From positions 1 to 64,000 of the forward strand of contig NZ_JAHFZZ010000024.1 of the NCBI RefSeq assembly GCF_018603905.1: a stretch of DNA of 64,000 nt, given 5' to 3'. The notes beneath the pieces were generated by a model. That model did no database searches. It was not told where the DNA came from and worked only from the letters and a program-made list of their open reading frames with translations. This stretch comes from Nonomuraea sp. NEAU-A123. Its GTDB lineage: Bacteria; Actinomycetota; Actinomycetes; Streptosporangiales; Streptosporangiaceae. Shown here piece after piece: positions 1 through 8,062 of this stretch (the first letter of the stretch is position 1; each line of letters starts with the position of its first letter). Both the position numbers and the translations under genes were made by a program.

Positions 1-13
1 CCGCAACATCGCC

Positions 14-451
14 TCACGCGGTGTGGCGGACTGGGCAGTGAGTCACGCTGCCTGACGCGGACCTCGCCGCCGAAGCCAGCGACGGTGAGGAGCTGCAAGC
101 TCGGTCGTTTACGGCCGAGAAGCTGACCAGTGTCCGTAGGACAGCCGATCCGAGCCCCCGGCCCTGGAGGCCGGGGTCGAGATAGAAATGCTCCAGCCAC
201 CGCTCGTCCTCGGCCGGACGTACAGCGACGGAGCCCGCGAAGGCGCCGGCGGCCATGATCACCGATGTGTGCTGAGGAGAGAAGGAGTCCCGCAGCCGCT
301 GCCGGACCCGGTGCTCGTCGAACCGTCCCAACCGCTCCAGGTCCGGGCGCATCACCGTTGCGCGCAGCTCCACGATCGCCTCGAGATCCGCCGGCTCCGC
401 GGAACGCAGCGCCCATTTCACGGGATGGCCAGTCCTCGCACTCGTCTCCAT
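14..451 (-). CDS. GNAT-family N-acetyltransferase, aberrant C-terminus
   Basis: A 145-aa protein with a GNAT fold start: a beta-alpha N-terminal part (about residues 14-70) and a clear acetyl-CoA-binding motif A, 'LQGRGLGSAVLRTL', near residues 94-107. GNAT enzymes transfer acetyl from acetyl-CoA to an amine; the substrate cannot be told. The last ~35 residues are Ser/Ala-rich and lack the expected motif B strand and helix, and the other two frames do not restore it. The gene may be truncated or joined to unrelated sequence. It ends just inside the window edge and faces the same way as the protease gene behind it. Confidence 0.6.
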   Translation of the reverse strand: METSARTGHPVKWALRSAEPADLEAIVELRATVMRPDLERLGRFDEHRVRQRLRDSFSPQHTSVIMAAGAFAGSVAVRPAEDERWLEHFYLDPGLQGRGLGSAVLRTLVSFSAVNDRACSSSPSLASAARSASGSVTHCPVRHTA

Positions 452-596
452 GGACGAAGTATCTCAATGGCCTGCTCTTTGTCGGAAATCTGGACGGACC
501 GGGCGCTGTACCGTAAGTAGCGCCGTCGAGTCCGCGGGTACACAGCCGGACCGGCTGCCCGCGACAGGCGCGCGAGCAGCCGTCCAGCAGGTTCCT

Positions 597-2669
597 CTAC
601 AGCGTCAGGGTCCATCCGTTGATGAAGCCCGTATCGCCCTTGGCGAGATCTTCCGCGCGGAGTTTCCAGGTGCCGTTGGCTACTGAGGCGCTGGCGTTCA
701 CCCAGTAACTCTCGTCGATGTTGTCGGTGCCGTCCTTGGCGTCGGCGGCGCGCAGCGCGTACACCTTGCCGTCCGGCGCGACCAGGTCGAGCTTCAGGTC
801 GCCGCGCCAGGTGTGGTTGATCTCGACGTGGACCCGGGTGCGGGTGGGGGCGTTGCCGTTGATCCAGTCCAGGACGATGCTGGATTGGGCGACGCCGGGA
901 TCGGGGATGGTGGTGTCGTCCCAGTTGCCGAAGCATGGCAGCCGTATCCACCAGCCGTCGATGTAGCCGGTGTCGAGCCATTCGACGTCCTGCACGCGCA
1001 GTTTCCAGGTGCCGTTGGCCGGGGACGCGCTGGCGTTGACCTGGTAGGTCTCATGCAGGATGTCGCCGCTGTCATTGGGGTCGTTGGCCTGCAGCGGGTA
1101 GACCTTGCCGTCCGGCGCGATCAGGTCGATCTTCAGCTCGCCGCGCCAGGTGTGCATGATGTCGACGTACACCTCGGTGGTGGCGGGCGCGCTGCCGAGC
1201 AGGCCGGTGACCGGGATGGAGGACGTCACGGTGCCGTGGTCGGGGATCGTGGTGTTCGTCATGTTCTCGAAGTGCGGGATGGGCCAGGCGCCGGGGTTGG
1301 GGCTCTTTCCCAGCACGGCGGCGTCGACCTGGATGCGGGGGGTGGTCACGCCGCTGTAGGTGATGGCTTTGCCGGTGGTCTTCAAGGCGGCTTCGAGCTG
1401 GTCCAGCGTGGCATCGGGCATGGCCTGGCGCAGTACGGCCAGGGCGCCGGTGACGTGTGGAGCGGCCATCGAGGTGCCGCTCATGTCGGCCCACTTGCCG
1501 CCGGGGACGGAGGAGACGATGGACACGCCGGGGGCGAACAGGTCCAGCAGCGCGCCACGGTTGCTGAAGGCGGCCACGCCGTCCTGGTCGGTGGTGGCGC
1601 CGACGGTGATGGCCGAGGACACGCAGGCGGGGGCGGCCACGGCGGCGCCGTAGCCGCTGTTGCCGGCCGCGATCACGGTGGCCACGCCGGCGGCGCGCAG
1701 GCTGTCGATGACCGTCTTGCGCAGGTCGCCGTCGCACGCGGCGCTGTACAGGCCTTCGCCCAGGCTGAGGTTGGCGGCCACCAGCGGCACGCCTTCCTCC
1801 TTCAGTTCCAGCACTTTCTCCAGGCCGGCGACCTGGTCGCTGGTGAAGCTGGCCACGCACGGGGCGGCGCCCGCCCCGCACACGCTTTCGGAGTTGAACT
1901 TGGTGAACACCTGGATGGCGACGACCTCGGCGTCGGGCGCGACTCCGGCAGGCGGGGCGCCGGTCACGCCCGTGCCGTCACCGACTGCGATGCCGGCCAC
2001 GTGGGTGCCGTGGGCGCAGCCCAGTGCGACGACGGCGCACGGGCCCTGGTCGGTGTCGGCGGAGCCGGGCCCTTCCTGCGCGATGGTGCCGTCGGGACAC
2101 AGGCTGGAGGCGGAGTATTCGTCGTCGATGGTGGAGAAGCAGGCCTCCTCCAGCACCCGGTCTTTGAGGAAGGGGTGGTTGACCGCGACGCCGGTGTCCA
2201 GCACGGCCACCACGCTGCCGGAGCCCGTCTTGCCCGCGGCCCTGGTCTTGTCCGCGCCGATCAACGGGATGCTCTCGGCCAGTGACGGCCGGGCCGGTTT
2301 GTCCTCGCTCACGCTGACCACGCTGGGCAGCTTGGACAGCCGGTCCAGGCCGGCCTGGTCGACGTGCAGGGTGGTCAGGGGGAAGCGGGACAGTTGCCGG
2401 ACGACCTGGCCGCTTGCGGCCGCGTCCGGCATGTCGGCGCGGGTTTTGCTGAGCACGTTCACTCTGATCTTGCCGGCGGCGGCCACCCGCGCGCTCAGTT
2501 GCGGCTCGATATTGGGGGCCGCCGAAGTGGTCTGCTGCGCGGCCGAAGCGGCGGTTGTGGGAGTCGCTGTAGAAGCCGCTGAAGGGGCCTCTGCCGCGTA
2601 GGCCGGCCCGGTCGCGATCGTCGTGGCCGCCAGCGCCACGATGAGACTGGATAAGACTCGTAATTTCAT
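597..2669 (-). CDS. Secreted S8 (subtilisin-like) serine protease with two C-terminal P domains
   Basis: A 690-aa precursor. Residues 1-26 form a Sec signal peptide (charged start, Leu/Ala core, AYA-A cleavage site), and ~60-130 look like an inhibitor-I9-type propeptide. The subtilase domain (~148-450) has the full catalytic set: Asp158 in VVAVLDTG, His220 in HGTHVAG, Asn337 in AAGNSG and Ser400 in SGTSMAAPHV. Two tandem proprotein-convertase P domains follow (~462-575 and ~576-690), each with a 'TTIPD' start, 'HTWRG(E/D)L' core and 'NGTWKLR' end. P domains stabilise or target such proteases. The protein is expected to be exported and self-processed. A weak ribosome site (AAGG) lies 11 nt before the ATG. 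No operon partner is evident. Confidence 0.93.
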   Translation of the reverse strand: MKLRVLSSLIVALAATTIATGPAYAAEAPSAASTATPTTAASAAQQTTSAAPNIEPQLSARVAAAGKIRVNVLSKTRADMPDAAASGQVVRQLSRFPLTTLHVDQAGLDRLSKLPSVVSVSEDKPARPSLAESIPLIGADKTRAAGKTGSGSVVAVLDTGVAVNHPFLKDRVLEEACFSTIDDEYSASSLCPDGTIAQEGPGSADTDQGPCAVVALGCAHGTHVAGIAVGDGTGVTGAPPAGVAPDAEVVAIQVFTKFNSESVCGAGAAPCVASFTSDQVAGLEKVLELKEEGVPLVAANLSLGEGLYSAACDGDLRKTVIDSLRAAGVATVIAAGNSGYGAAVAAPACVSSAITVGATTDQDGVAAFSNRGALLDLFAPGVSIVSSVPGGKWADMSGTSMAAPHVTGALAVLRQAMPDATLDQLEAALKTTGKAITYSGVTTPRIQVDAAVLGKSPNPGAWPIPHFENMTNTTIPDHGTVTSSIPVTGLLGSAPATTEVYVDIMHTWRGELKIDLIAPDGKVYPLQANDPNDSGDILHETYQVNASASPANGTWKLRVQDVEWLDTGYIDGWWIRLPCFGNWDDTTIPDPGVAQSSIVLDWINGNAPTRTRVHVEINHTWRGDLKLDLVAPDGKVYALRAADAKDGTDNIDESYWVNASASVANGTWKLRAEDLAKGDTGFINGWTLTL

Positions 2670-2725
2670 GACGTACCGCGCCTTACATAAAGGAGGTGCA
2701 GGGAAACGACGCCGGCATGAGGGGT

Positions 2726-2757
2726 GGCCGGACGGCGGCCGATGCCGCCATCCGGCC
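2726..2757. terminator. Stem-loop terminator between protease and phospholipase genes
   Basis: Two 13-nt arms (2726-2738 and 2745-2757) pair with one G-U wobble around a 6-nt loop. There is no T-run, as is usual in actinomycetes. It lies downstream of the minus-strand phospholipase gene and upstream of the protease gene, so it probably ends the phospholipase transcript. Just beside it, at about 2768-2798, a 15-bp unit (CCCCGAGGAAAGGTC) is repeated in tandem. Confidence 0.7.
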
Positions 2758-2831
2758 TGAGGAAGGGTCCCCGAGGAAAGGTCCCCCGAGGAAAGGTCAC
2801 AGCGCAGGTTTACGTTGTGCTCGCGCCGTTC

Positions 2832-4469
2832 TTAGGGCCTACCGAAAGTCAGGACGGCCGCGTAATAGACTGCCGCGATCCTCTTGCAGGTGGGCCGCAC
2901 CATGAAGAAGTAGCCCCCGCACACCTTGTCCTTCAAGGTGATGAAGAAGCGGGTGTCCACGTCGGCCTTTCGGAACCACGAGTTGGTGAGGTAGTACCTG
3001 TAGCCCTTCCTCTGGTTGGTCATCAGGCCGTACCCGTAGTCGTGGGAGTCACAGGCCGGTCGGAAGTCGAACCCGAGGGGGCGGTCGGCTCCCGGCTTCG
3101 TGCAGTGGTCGTACACGATGCCCCTGACCTTGAAGCCGCTGGCGGTCTGCTTCCAGCCCGGCTGCCGCCATTTGCCGCCGTGGTATGCCCAGGCCGAGCA
3201 GCCCGACTTCGTGTACCACATCCAGGTCTTGGCCGTGTCACACTTCGTCGGGTAGGACTGCGGGACGTCCACGCCGTCCGGCAGGAAGTCGCTGGCCGGC
3301 GGCTCGGTGGCGTTCGGGTCCTCGCTCCCGGCCGCGCCCTCGGTCGTCCCGCCGTTGGTTGGCATTCCGGTGCCGATGGCGGTCACCTGGGGAGCGGCGA
3401 CGCCCGCCGGGAAGGTGAGCTGCCATGCGCCGTTGATGGCGGACTCGATCGATGACAGGCGTCCCACCGAGTCGTAGGCATAGGTCCCCTGGGTGGCGCC
3501 GACGCTGGGGTCGGTCACGTTGCGCAGGAGGCCGTTCAGGTCGTAGGCGTAGCTGGCCTCGGTCTGCGGCGCCTCGGTTCCGGAGGTGACGGTGACTTCC
3601 TTGAGCCGGCCCGCGAAGTCGCCGAGGGAGGTGCCGGCGGCCGTGGTGGTCGCGGCGTAGGTGAACTTGGTGACGGACGCGGGGTTCTCGCCGCGCGCCG
3701 GTTCCTTGACGGTGCTGACCCGGCCCTGGGCGTCGTAGGCGACCGTGGACTTGCCGAGGGCGGCGGTGCCCACGCTGATCACCCGCCAGGGGTCGGCGCT
3801 CGGCGCCCCGGACTCCCGTGACCAGGTGTAGGTGAACTGGAGGTCGGCGGCGCTGACGGGCGTGCCGTCGGGGTTGGTCAAGGGCTCCTTGCCCTCGTCC
3901 ACGGGACCCAAATCTGTCGTGAACGACTCGACCGTCGTGGTGCGCATCACTCCGATGACCGCGTCCCACTTGGTGGTTTGGGTGATCTTGGATCCGTCGG
4001 TGGCCTCGTACGTCTGGACGCCGCCGCCGTCGGGGAAGGAGACGCTGCTCTTCAGGGGGTAGCTGGTCGACGTCCCTTCCTCGAGGTCAGTGACGACGAA
4101 CGTGCCGTTCTGGCTCTCCAGTTTCCGGTTGATCTGCCCACCGGCGAACTCGGCCTGCCAGCCCGGCCCGAAGACCGCCAATTCGGGGCGGGTGGCCGGG
4201 GCCGACTGCGGCCGGGCCAGGTCGCCGGTGGTCAGAGCCACACCATGCTTGCGGCTGATCGCGCCGGCGGACACGTCCAGTTCGGTGAGCTGGAAGGTTT
4301 TGGTGTCGGCGGAGTACTGGCCGGGGCCGATCTCCTGAACGTTAGCCAGCGGCGGATCCGCGGTCACGGTGGCGGCCGTGGCGGCGGAGGCGGCGACGGC
4401 GACCTCAGGGGCGAGGAAGGGGAAGAGCATTGACGCCGTGAGGGCGACAGGAAGCGCTAATCGGCGCAA
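2832..4469 (-). CDS. Secreted YD-repeat protein with C-terminal prokaryotic phospholipase A2 domain
   Basis: I place the start at a TTG (4467-4469): GGAGG sits 6 nt before it, and it opens directly into a signal peptide (RR, hydrophobic core, AVAA cleavage). This gives 545 aa instead of a longer ATG reading with no ribosome site. The middle has three Rhs/YD-like motifs (YDAQGR ~245, YDLNGL ~309, YDSVGRL ~332). A Gly/Pro/Glu-rich linker follows (~370-400). The C-terminal ~130 residues match bacterial secreted phospholipase A2: paired cysteines, a GFDFRPAC segment and the catalytic His476-Asp477 in CDSHDYGYG. The fold hydrolyses the sn-2 ester of phospholipids and usually needs Ca2+. It could be a secreted lipase or a polymorphic-toxin-like effector. 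I see no immunity gene next door. Confidence 0.85.
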   Translation of the reverse strand: MRRLALPVALTASMLFPFLAPEVAVAASAATAATVTADPPLANVQEIGPGQYSADTKTFQLTELDVSAGAISRKHGVALTTGDLARPQSAPATRPELAVFGPGWQAEFAGGQINRKLESQNGTFVVTDLEEGTSTSYPLKSSVSFPDGGGVQTYEATDGSKITQTTKWDAVIGVMRTTTVESFTTDLGPVDEGKEPLTNPDGTPVSAADLQFTYTWSRESGAPSADPWRVISVGTAALGKSTVAYDAQGRVSTVKEPARGENPASVTKFTYAATTTAAGTSLGDFAGRLKEVTVTSGTEAPQTEASYAYDLNGLLRNVTDPSVGATQGTYAYDSVGRLSSIESAINGAWQLTFPAGVAAPQVTAIGTGMPTNGGTTEGAAGSEDPNATEPPASDFLPDGVDVPQSYPTKCDTAKTWMWYTKSGCSAWAYHGGKWRQPGWKQTASGFKVRGIVYDHCTKPGADRPLGFDFRPACDSHDYGYGLMTNQRKGYRYYLTNSWFRKADVDTRFFITLKDKVCGGYFFMVRPTCKRIAAVYYAAVLTFGRP

Positions 4470-4821
4470 GTGGTGCCTCCAGGTAAAAACAGAAAGTGAT
4501 TTGATCACCTGGAGAGTAAGTGTTGGTAAATCGATTTGACAAGAGCCTCCACAGAACGGGATTCGAATCGCCCATGAAGCCATGCCTCGGCTGCGATTTA
4601 TTCATACGTTTACGCAGGTCGCGAGGTCTTATGGTGAGTTTATGGCGAATTTATGGCGATGGTGTGGAGCCTTCGATAATAATGAGCTCGACGGCATGTC
4701 GTGAGGGGCTTATTCAGTCATTCGCGAATGCGGGACCGTGGGAAAGTGGGCGCTGCCGGCATCCCTGGTGGTCGTCCATGGTCAGGCGCTGCAAGGGCGT
4801 GATTGAGACCTCGCCCGGCGG
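4470..4821. other. AT-rich intergenic region upstream of the phospholipase gene
   Basis: About 350 bases without a convincing gene. The stretch 4590-4690 is clearly more AT-rich than the rest of the window, with short direct repeats of TTATGGCGA/TTATGGTGA around 4630-4660. It should hold the promoter of the minus-strand phospholipase gene. Open frames here lack ribosome sites and actinomycete codon bias. Confidence 0.5.
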
Positions 4822-4862
4822 GGCGGGCGCGGGCCTGCTGATCGCAGCCGTCCGCGCCCGCC
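4822..4862. terminator. GC-rich stem-loop after the small secreted-protein gene
   Basis: An 11-bp perfect stem (4822-4832 with 4852-4862) encloses a 19-nt loop. It lies about 30 bases past the stop codon of the minus-strand gene at 4893-5420 and probably terminates it. Confidence 0.6.
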
Positions 4863-4892
4863 GCACTGGCCCGTCGGACTGACGGGAGCGGC

Positions 4893-5420
4893 CTACTTCC
4901 ACACGGCCTTGCCGAGGATGGCGCCCAGGCCCGGCGTCTTCCAGTGGTCGACGACGATCACCTTCTTGGCCTTCACGTACCAGACGCGCTGGGTGTAAGA
5001 GGCGACGTTCAGCTTGCTGCCGTTGCAGGACACCTTCCACTCGGTGAACCGCGCCCGCTGCCCGGTCCCGAATGCCGCCGTCGAGGTCCTGACGCGAGTG
5101 GCCTGACCGCTGTAGTACTTCTTGACCGGCACGCACTCGGTCACGCCGCTGCTGGGATGGTAGGGCTGGCCGGGCCGGTACGCGCTGCCCTCGGAGGCGT
5201 ACTTGACCTCCTGGGGGCCGCCCAGCAGGAAGCTCTTGCACTCAGCGGCCCGAGCGGAGCAGGCACCGGTGATGACGCGCAGATCGGCGCCCTCCTTCTT
5301 GACGTTCCACTGGGCGGGGACCTGGAGGGTGAACCCCTGGAACGTCACCGGCTTGGTGGCGACGTGAGCGGGCGAACCGCTGAGGGCGAGGGAAGCGCTG
5401 AGCGCGATAGTCGTGATCAT
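4893..5420 (-). CDS. Small secreted hypothetical protein
   Basis: I start at the ATG at 5418-5420, which gives a 175-aa protein opening with a short signal-peptide-like segment (ITTIALSASLALS, cleavage near residue 17). The longer in-frame reading upstream is Arg-rich and looks non-coding. The mature part is beta-rich. It contains at least four Cys (in ITGACS, AAECKS, TECVPV and KVSCNG) that could form disulfides, and a repeated WxV(K) pattern (QWNVKKEG, EWKVSCNG, VWYVKAKK). I do not recognise the family. An exported or cell-surface role is likely. It is transcribed alone, with a stem-loop behind it. Confidence 0.7.
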   Translation of the reverse strand: MITTIALSASLALSGSPAHVATKPVTFQGFTLQVPAQWNVKKEGADLRVITGACSARAAECKSFLLGGPQEVKYASEGSAYRPGQPYHPSSGVTECVPVKKYYSGQATRVRTSTAAFGTGQRARFTEWKVSCNGSKLNVASYTQRVWYVKAKKVIVVDHWKTPGLGAILGKAVWK

Positions 5421-5559
5421 GGGCGGTGATCCTAGGCCGACTACGCTCGGTACCGTCAAGGTTGTACGGATGTGCGAAAAACCACCCCTGCTGCGCAGAA
5501 CTTTCTGCGCGATCTCCGAATCCAAGGTCCCGTGGAAAGCGTCGCCAGGACCGCCGAGA

Positions 5560-5738
5560 TGCCGCTGACCGTGGACCGCGACGCCACGGTCAGACGGTTC
5601 CCCGTGGCCGCGTCGGCCGTGGCCGCGGCGGTCTGCGCCAGAGCCGGTCGGTCGCTGACGGCCCAGGAGTGGGCCGGCTTCGTTCCCGCGCTCCCGTACC
5701 GGGAGGTCTGCCCGTCGGCGACCGCGCGCGTGCCGTGA
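5560..5738 (+). pseudogene. C-terminal remnant of a WD40-repeat protein
   Basis: About 55 residues in one frame read like the extreme C-terminus of actinobacterial WD40/nSTAND proteins: a final blade tail (DRDATVRRFPV), then AVC.RAGRSLTAQEWAGFVP and PYREVCPS just before the stop. Family members end with this 'LT..EW...LP..PYR..CP' signature. No repeat blades, ATPase domain or start site are present upstream, so only the 3' end of the gene remains. The stretch 5421-5560 before it holds nothing recognisable. Confidence 0.5.
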
Positions 5739-5868
5739 CGCCTCTCGAGGTCGAGAGCGCGATCGCGGGTTGATCACGAAAGGGTGCCGAGGTCGGAGAC
5801 TTCATGCCATCCCGCTGGCCGGCGTGGCGATACTGGCAGGCCATCTCGTCGGTTTTGAAGGGTGCCTC

Positions 5869-6543
5869 ATGTACTCGCCACCGTTTACGCCATCCCCGCC
5901 GTTACGTCCGGTACGTGTCCTGGCCAACGTCGCTCTCGGCGCGCTGGCGTTCGACTGCCTCACGGGCCTCGCCGTCGCCGTGATCGACCTGCGGGAAGTG
6001 TCGATCATCAACCGGCTGATCAGCGACCCCGACTCCGTCAGCGATGCGGAGATCGATTCGAGCGACACGATCTACGCCGCGTCCGGATACGTGGAGACGG
6101 CGGTCTTCCTCCTGGCCGGCATAGCATTCCTGATGTGGATGTTCCGGGTCCGGGCGAACGCCGACCTGCTGGCGCCCGGCGAGCAGCGGCACCGCAAACT
6201 CTGGGTGATCTTCGGCTGGATCGCCCCGATCCTCGCCCTCTGGTTCCCGAAGCAGATCATCGACGACATCTGGGACGCCTCCCGGCGGATCGACCAGCCA
6301 TCCCGCTCCGGACTGATCATCGCCTGGTGGACGGCCTGGCTGCTCAGCTCCTGGGTGTCCCAAGTGGTCGGCCGTCTGCTCGTCAAGGCTGATGACCTGG
6401 AAGGGATGGCCGCCGCGGCCAAGTTCGACGTGGTGAGCCTCGCGATGTGGGTGGTCGCCGCGGCACTCGCGGCCGCGGTGATCCTGCGTATCACCAACGC
6501 GCAGGAAACGCGGCGGCTTGCGCCTTCTGTCCAGCCCGCCTAG
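5869..6543 (+). CDS. DUF4328-family integral membrane protein
   Basis: A 224-aa protein starting at the ATG at 5869, with GAAGG about 8 nt upstream; earlier in-frame codons read as non-coding. The hydrophobicity pattern gives about five or six membrane segments (near 21-45, 83-103, 121-140, 158-182 and 196-215). A conserved signature follows the third segment: FRVRANADLL...HRKLWVIFGWIAPILALWFPKQIIDDIW, typical of DUF4328. Function is unknown. It stands alone between a pseudogene remnant and the TetR gene, which follows after 40 bases on the same strand. Confidence 0.85.
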   Translation: MYSPPFTPSPPLRPVRVLANVALGALAFDCLTGLAVAVIDLREVSIINRLISDPDSVSDAEIDSSDTIYAASGYVETAVFLLAGIAFLMWMFRVRANADLLAPGEQRHRKLWVIFGWIAPILALWFPKQIIDDIWDASRRIDQPSRSGLIIAWWTAWLLSSWVSQVVGRLLVKADDLEGMAAAAKFDVVSLAMWVVAAALAAAVILRITNAQETRRLAPSVQPA

Positions 6544-6583
6544 GCGTGGAAGGGCGTCTGATCTGCCGTGAGATGCTGCATTC

Positions 6584-7213
6584 GTGACGACGACCGAGCC
6601 TGCCGAGCCGACTCCGCGCCGTGGTCGAGGCCGTCCCGGCTACGACCAGGCGGCGATCCTGCGCGCCGCGGTGGAGCTGTTCAACCGCAAGGGGTACGAC
6701 GCCACCAGCATGGGAGACCTGGCCAAGGAGCTCGGGCTGACGAAGCCGGCCATCTACCACCACGTCACGAGCAAGGAGCAACTGCTCGGCCAGGCCCTCG
6801 ACGACGCCCTCGACGAGCTCACCGCCGCCGTGACCGCGGCCTCCCGCGACCGGGCCGAGGCGACCGCCTACGAACGGCTGCGCGAGGTGGTGCGGCGCAG
6901 CGTCGAGGTCCTCGTGGCACATCAGCCCTCCGTCACCCTCCTCCTGCGGGTGCGTGGCAACAGCGGGCTCGAGCTGGCCGCCCTGGAGCGGCGCCGCTGG
7001 CTCGACGACAGCCTCGCCGCGCTCGTCGCGGACGCCGTCGAGGAGGGCTCCCTGCGTGACACCGTGCCGCCGGCGCTGGTGAGCCGGCTGCTGTTCGGCA
7101 TGGTGAACTCACTGGTCGAGTGGTATCGCCCGGACGGCCTGTACGACCTGGCGACGGTCGCCGACGCCATCACCGTCATCGCCTTCGACGGCCTGGCCAA
7201 GCACGAAGCCTGA
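6584..7213 (+). CDS. TetR-family regulator, probable PaaR-like repressor
   Basis: A 209-aa TetR protein starting at GTG. Residues ~18-64 hold the DNA-binding domain: AILRAAVELFNRKGYDATSM, then the recognition helix region LGLTKPAIYHHVTSKEQLL. The C-terminal ligand-binding/dimer domain (~75-205) is all-helical and lacks a named motif. It faces the 3' end of the paa operon only 6 bases away. The paaA-paaZ promoter region carries a TetR-type palindrome resembling the known PaaR motif. By analogy with actinobacterial PaaR it would repress paa genes until phenylacetyl-CoA binds; this assignment is inference from position and site. Confidence 0.85.
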   Translation: MTTTEPAEPTPRRGRGRPGYDQAAILRAAVELFNRKGYDATSMGDLAKELGLTKPAIYHHVTSKEQLLGQALDDALDELTAAVTAASRDRAEATAYERLREVVRRSVEVLVAHQPSVTLLLRVRGNSGLELAALERRRWLDDSLAALVADAVEEGSLRDTVPPALVSRLLFGMVNSLVEWYRPDGLYDLATVADAITVIAFDGLAKHEA

Positions 7214-7219
7214 ACCCTC

Positions 7220-8062
7220 TCACCAGGTGTAGAAGCCCTGGCCGGTCTTACGGCCGAGGTGCCCGGCGGCCACGAGGTCGCGCAGGATCCGCGGCGGCTC
7301 GAAACGGGGTCCGAGCTCGCCGGCCAGGTGTTCGGCGATCGCGAGCCGTACGTCGAGTCCCACCACGTCGGTGGTCCGCAGTGGCCCCATCGGGTGCCGG
7401 TAGCCGAGCGTCATCGCCGTGTCGATGTCGGCCGCGCTCGCGACACCCTCCTCAAGCATCCGCATCGCCTCGAGCGCCAGGCAGACGCCGAGGCGGCTGC
7501 TCGCGAAACCCGGCGAGTCCGAGACGGTGATCGGTGTCTTGCCGAGCGCGACCACCCAATCCTGGGCCCGCGTCACGAGCGCGGGCGTGGTGCTGCGCCC
7601 GGTGACGATCTCGACGAGGTCGCTCACGGGGACGGGGTTGAAGAAGTGCAACCCGAGAAAGCGGTCCGGTGCGGCCAGGCCGGCGGCGAGCCCGTCGATC
7701 GACAGGCTGCTGGTGTTGGAGGCGAGCACCGCGCCCGGCGCCCGCTGCTCGGCCAGGGCGAGCACCTGGGCCTTGAGCGCCGCGTCCTCCGGGACCGCCT
7801 CGACGATGAGCTCGCAGGGGGCCAGCTCGCCGGGGTCGGTCGTCGTCCGCAGCCGGGAGACGGCGTCCTGGAGCGGGACACCGAGCCGGCCTTTGTCGTG
7901 GGCCTTGGCCAGGCCGTCGGCCACCCGGTTCCGGGCCTGGTCGGCCGCCTCAGGGTCGTTCTCCACGACGATCACGTGGCTGCCCGAGGCGAGGAACGCG
8001 TGCGCGATCCCCGACCCCATCCGCCCGCCGCCGAAGACGCCCACCGTCCGTGGCAGGGTCAT
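7220..8062 (-). CDS. paaH: 3-hydroxyacyl-CoA dehydrogenase (3-hydroxyadipyl-CoA dehydrogenase)
   Basis: A 280-aa single-domain enzyme. The NAD-binding Rossmann fold is at the N-terminus (VFGGGRMGSGIAHAF, acidic residue at the end of strand 2 in VVEND). The catalytic-His region reads FLGLHFFNPVPVSDLVEIV (~135-153), and the C-terminal helical domain contains DSPGFASSRLG and GPLRTTDVVGLDV. It oxidises the 3-hydroxyacyl-CoA intermediate (3-hydroxyadipyl-CoA) with NAD+ late in phenylacetate degradation. The ATG overlaps the hydratase stop by 4 nt (ATGA), so it is the last gene of the paaA-starting operon. Confidence 0.9.
   Translation of the reverse strand: MTLPRTVGVFGGGRMGSGIAHAFLASGSHVIVVENDPEAADQARNRVADGLAKAHDKGRLGVPLQDAVSRLRTTTDPGELAPCELIVEAVPEDAALKAQVLALAEQRAPGAVLASNTSSLSIDGLAAGLAAPDRFLGLHFFNPVPVSDLVEIVTGRSTTPALVTRAQDWVVALGKTPITVSDSPGFASSRLGVCLALEAMRMLEEGVASAADIDTAMTLGYRHPMGPLRTTDVVGLDVRLAIAEHLAGELGPRFEPPRILRDLVAAGHLGRKTGQGFYTW

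Noticed and set aside
813..2285. A 490-codon plus-strand frame opposite the protease gene
   Set aside because: It is Gly/Ala/Val/His-rich with no domain, lies entirely antisense to a well-supported gene, and is the usual mirror frame of high-GC coding DNA.
2768..2798. Tandem 15-bp CCCCGAGGAAAGGTC pair as a regulatory array
   Set aside because: Only two copies next to a terminator, not at a promoter; no further support.
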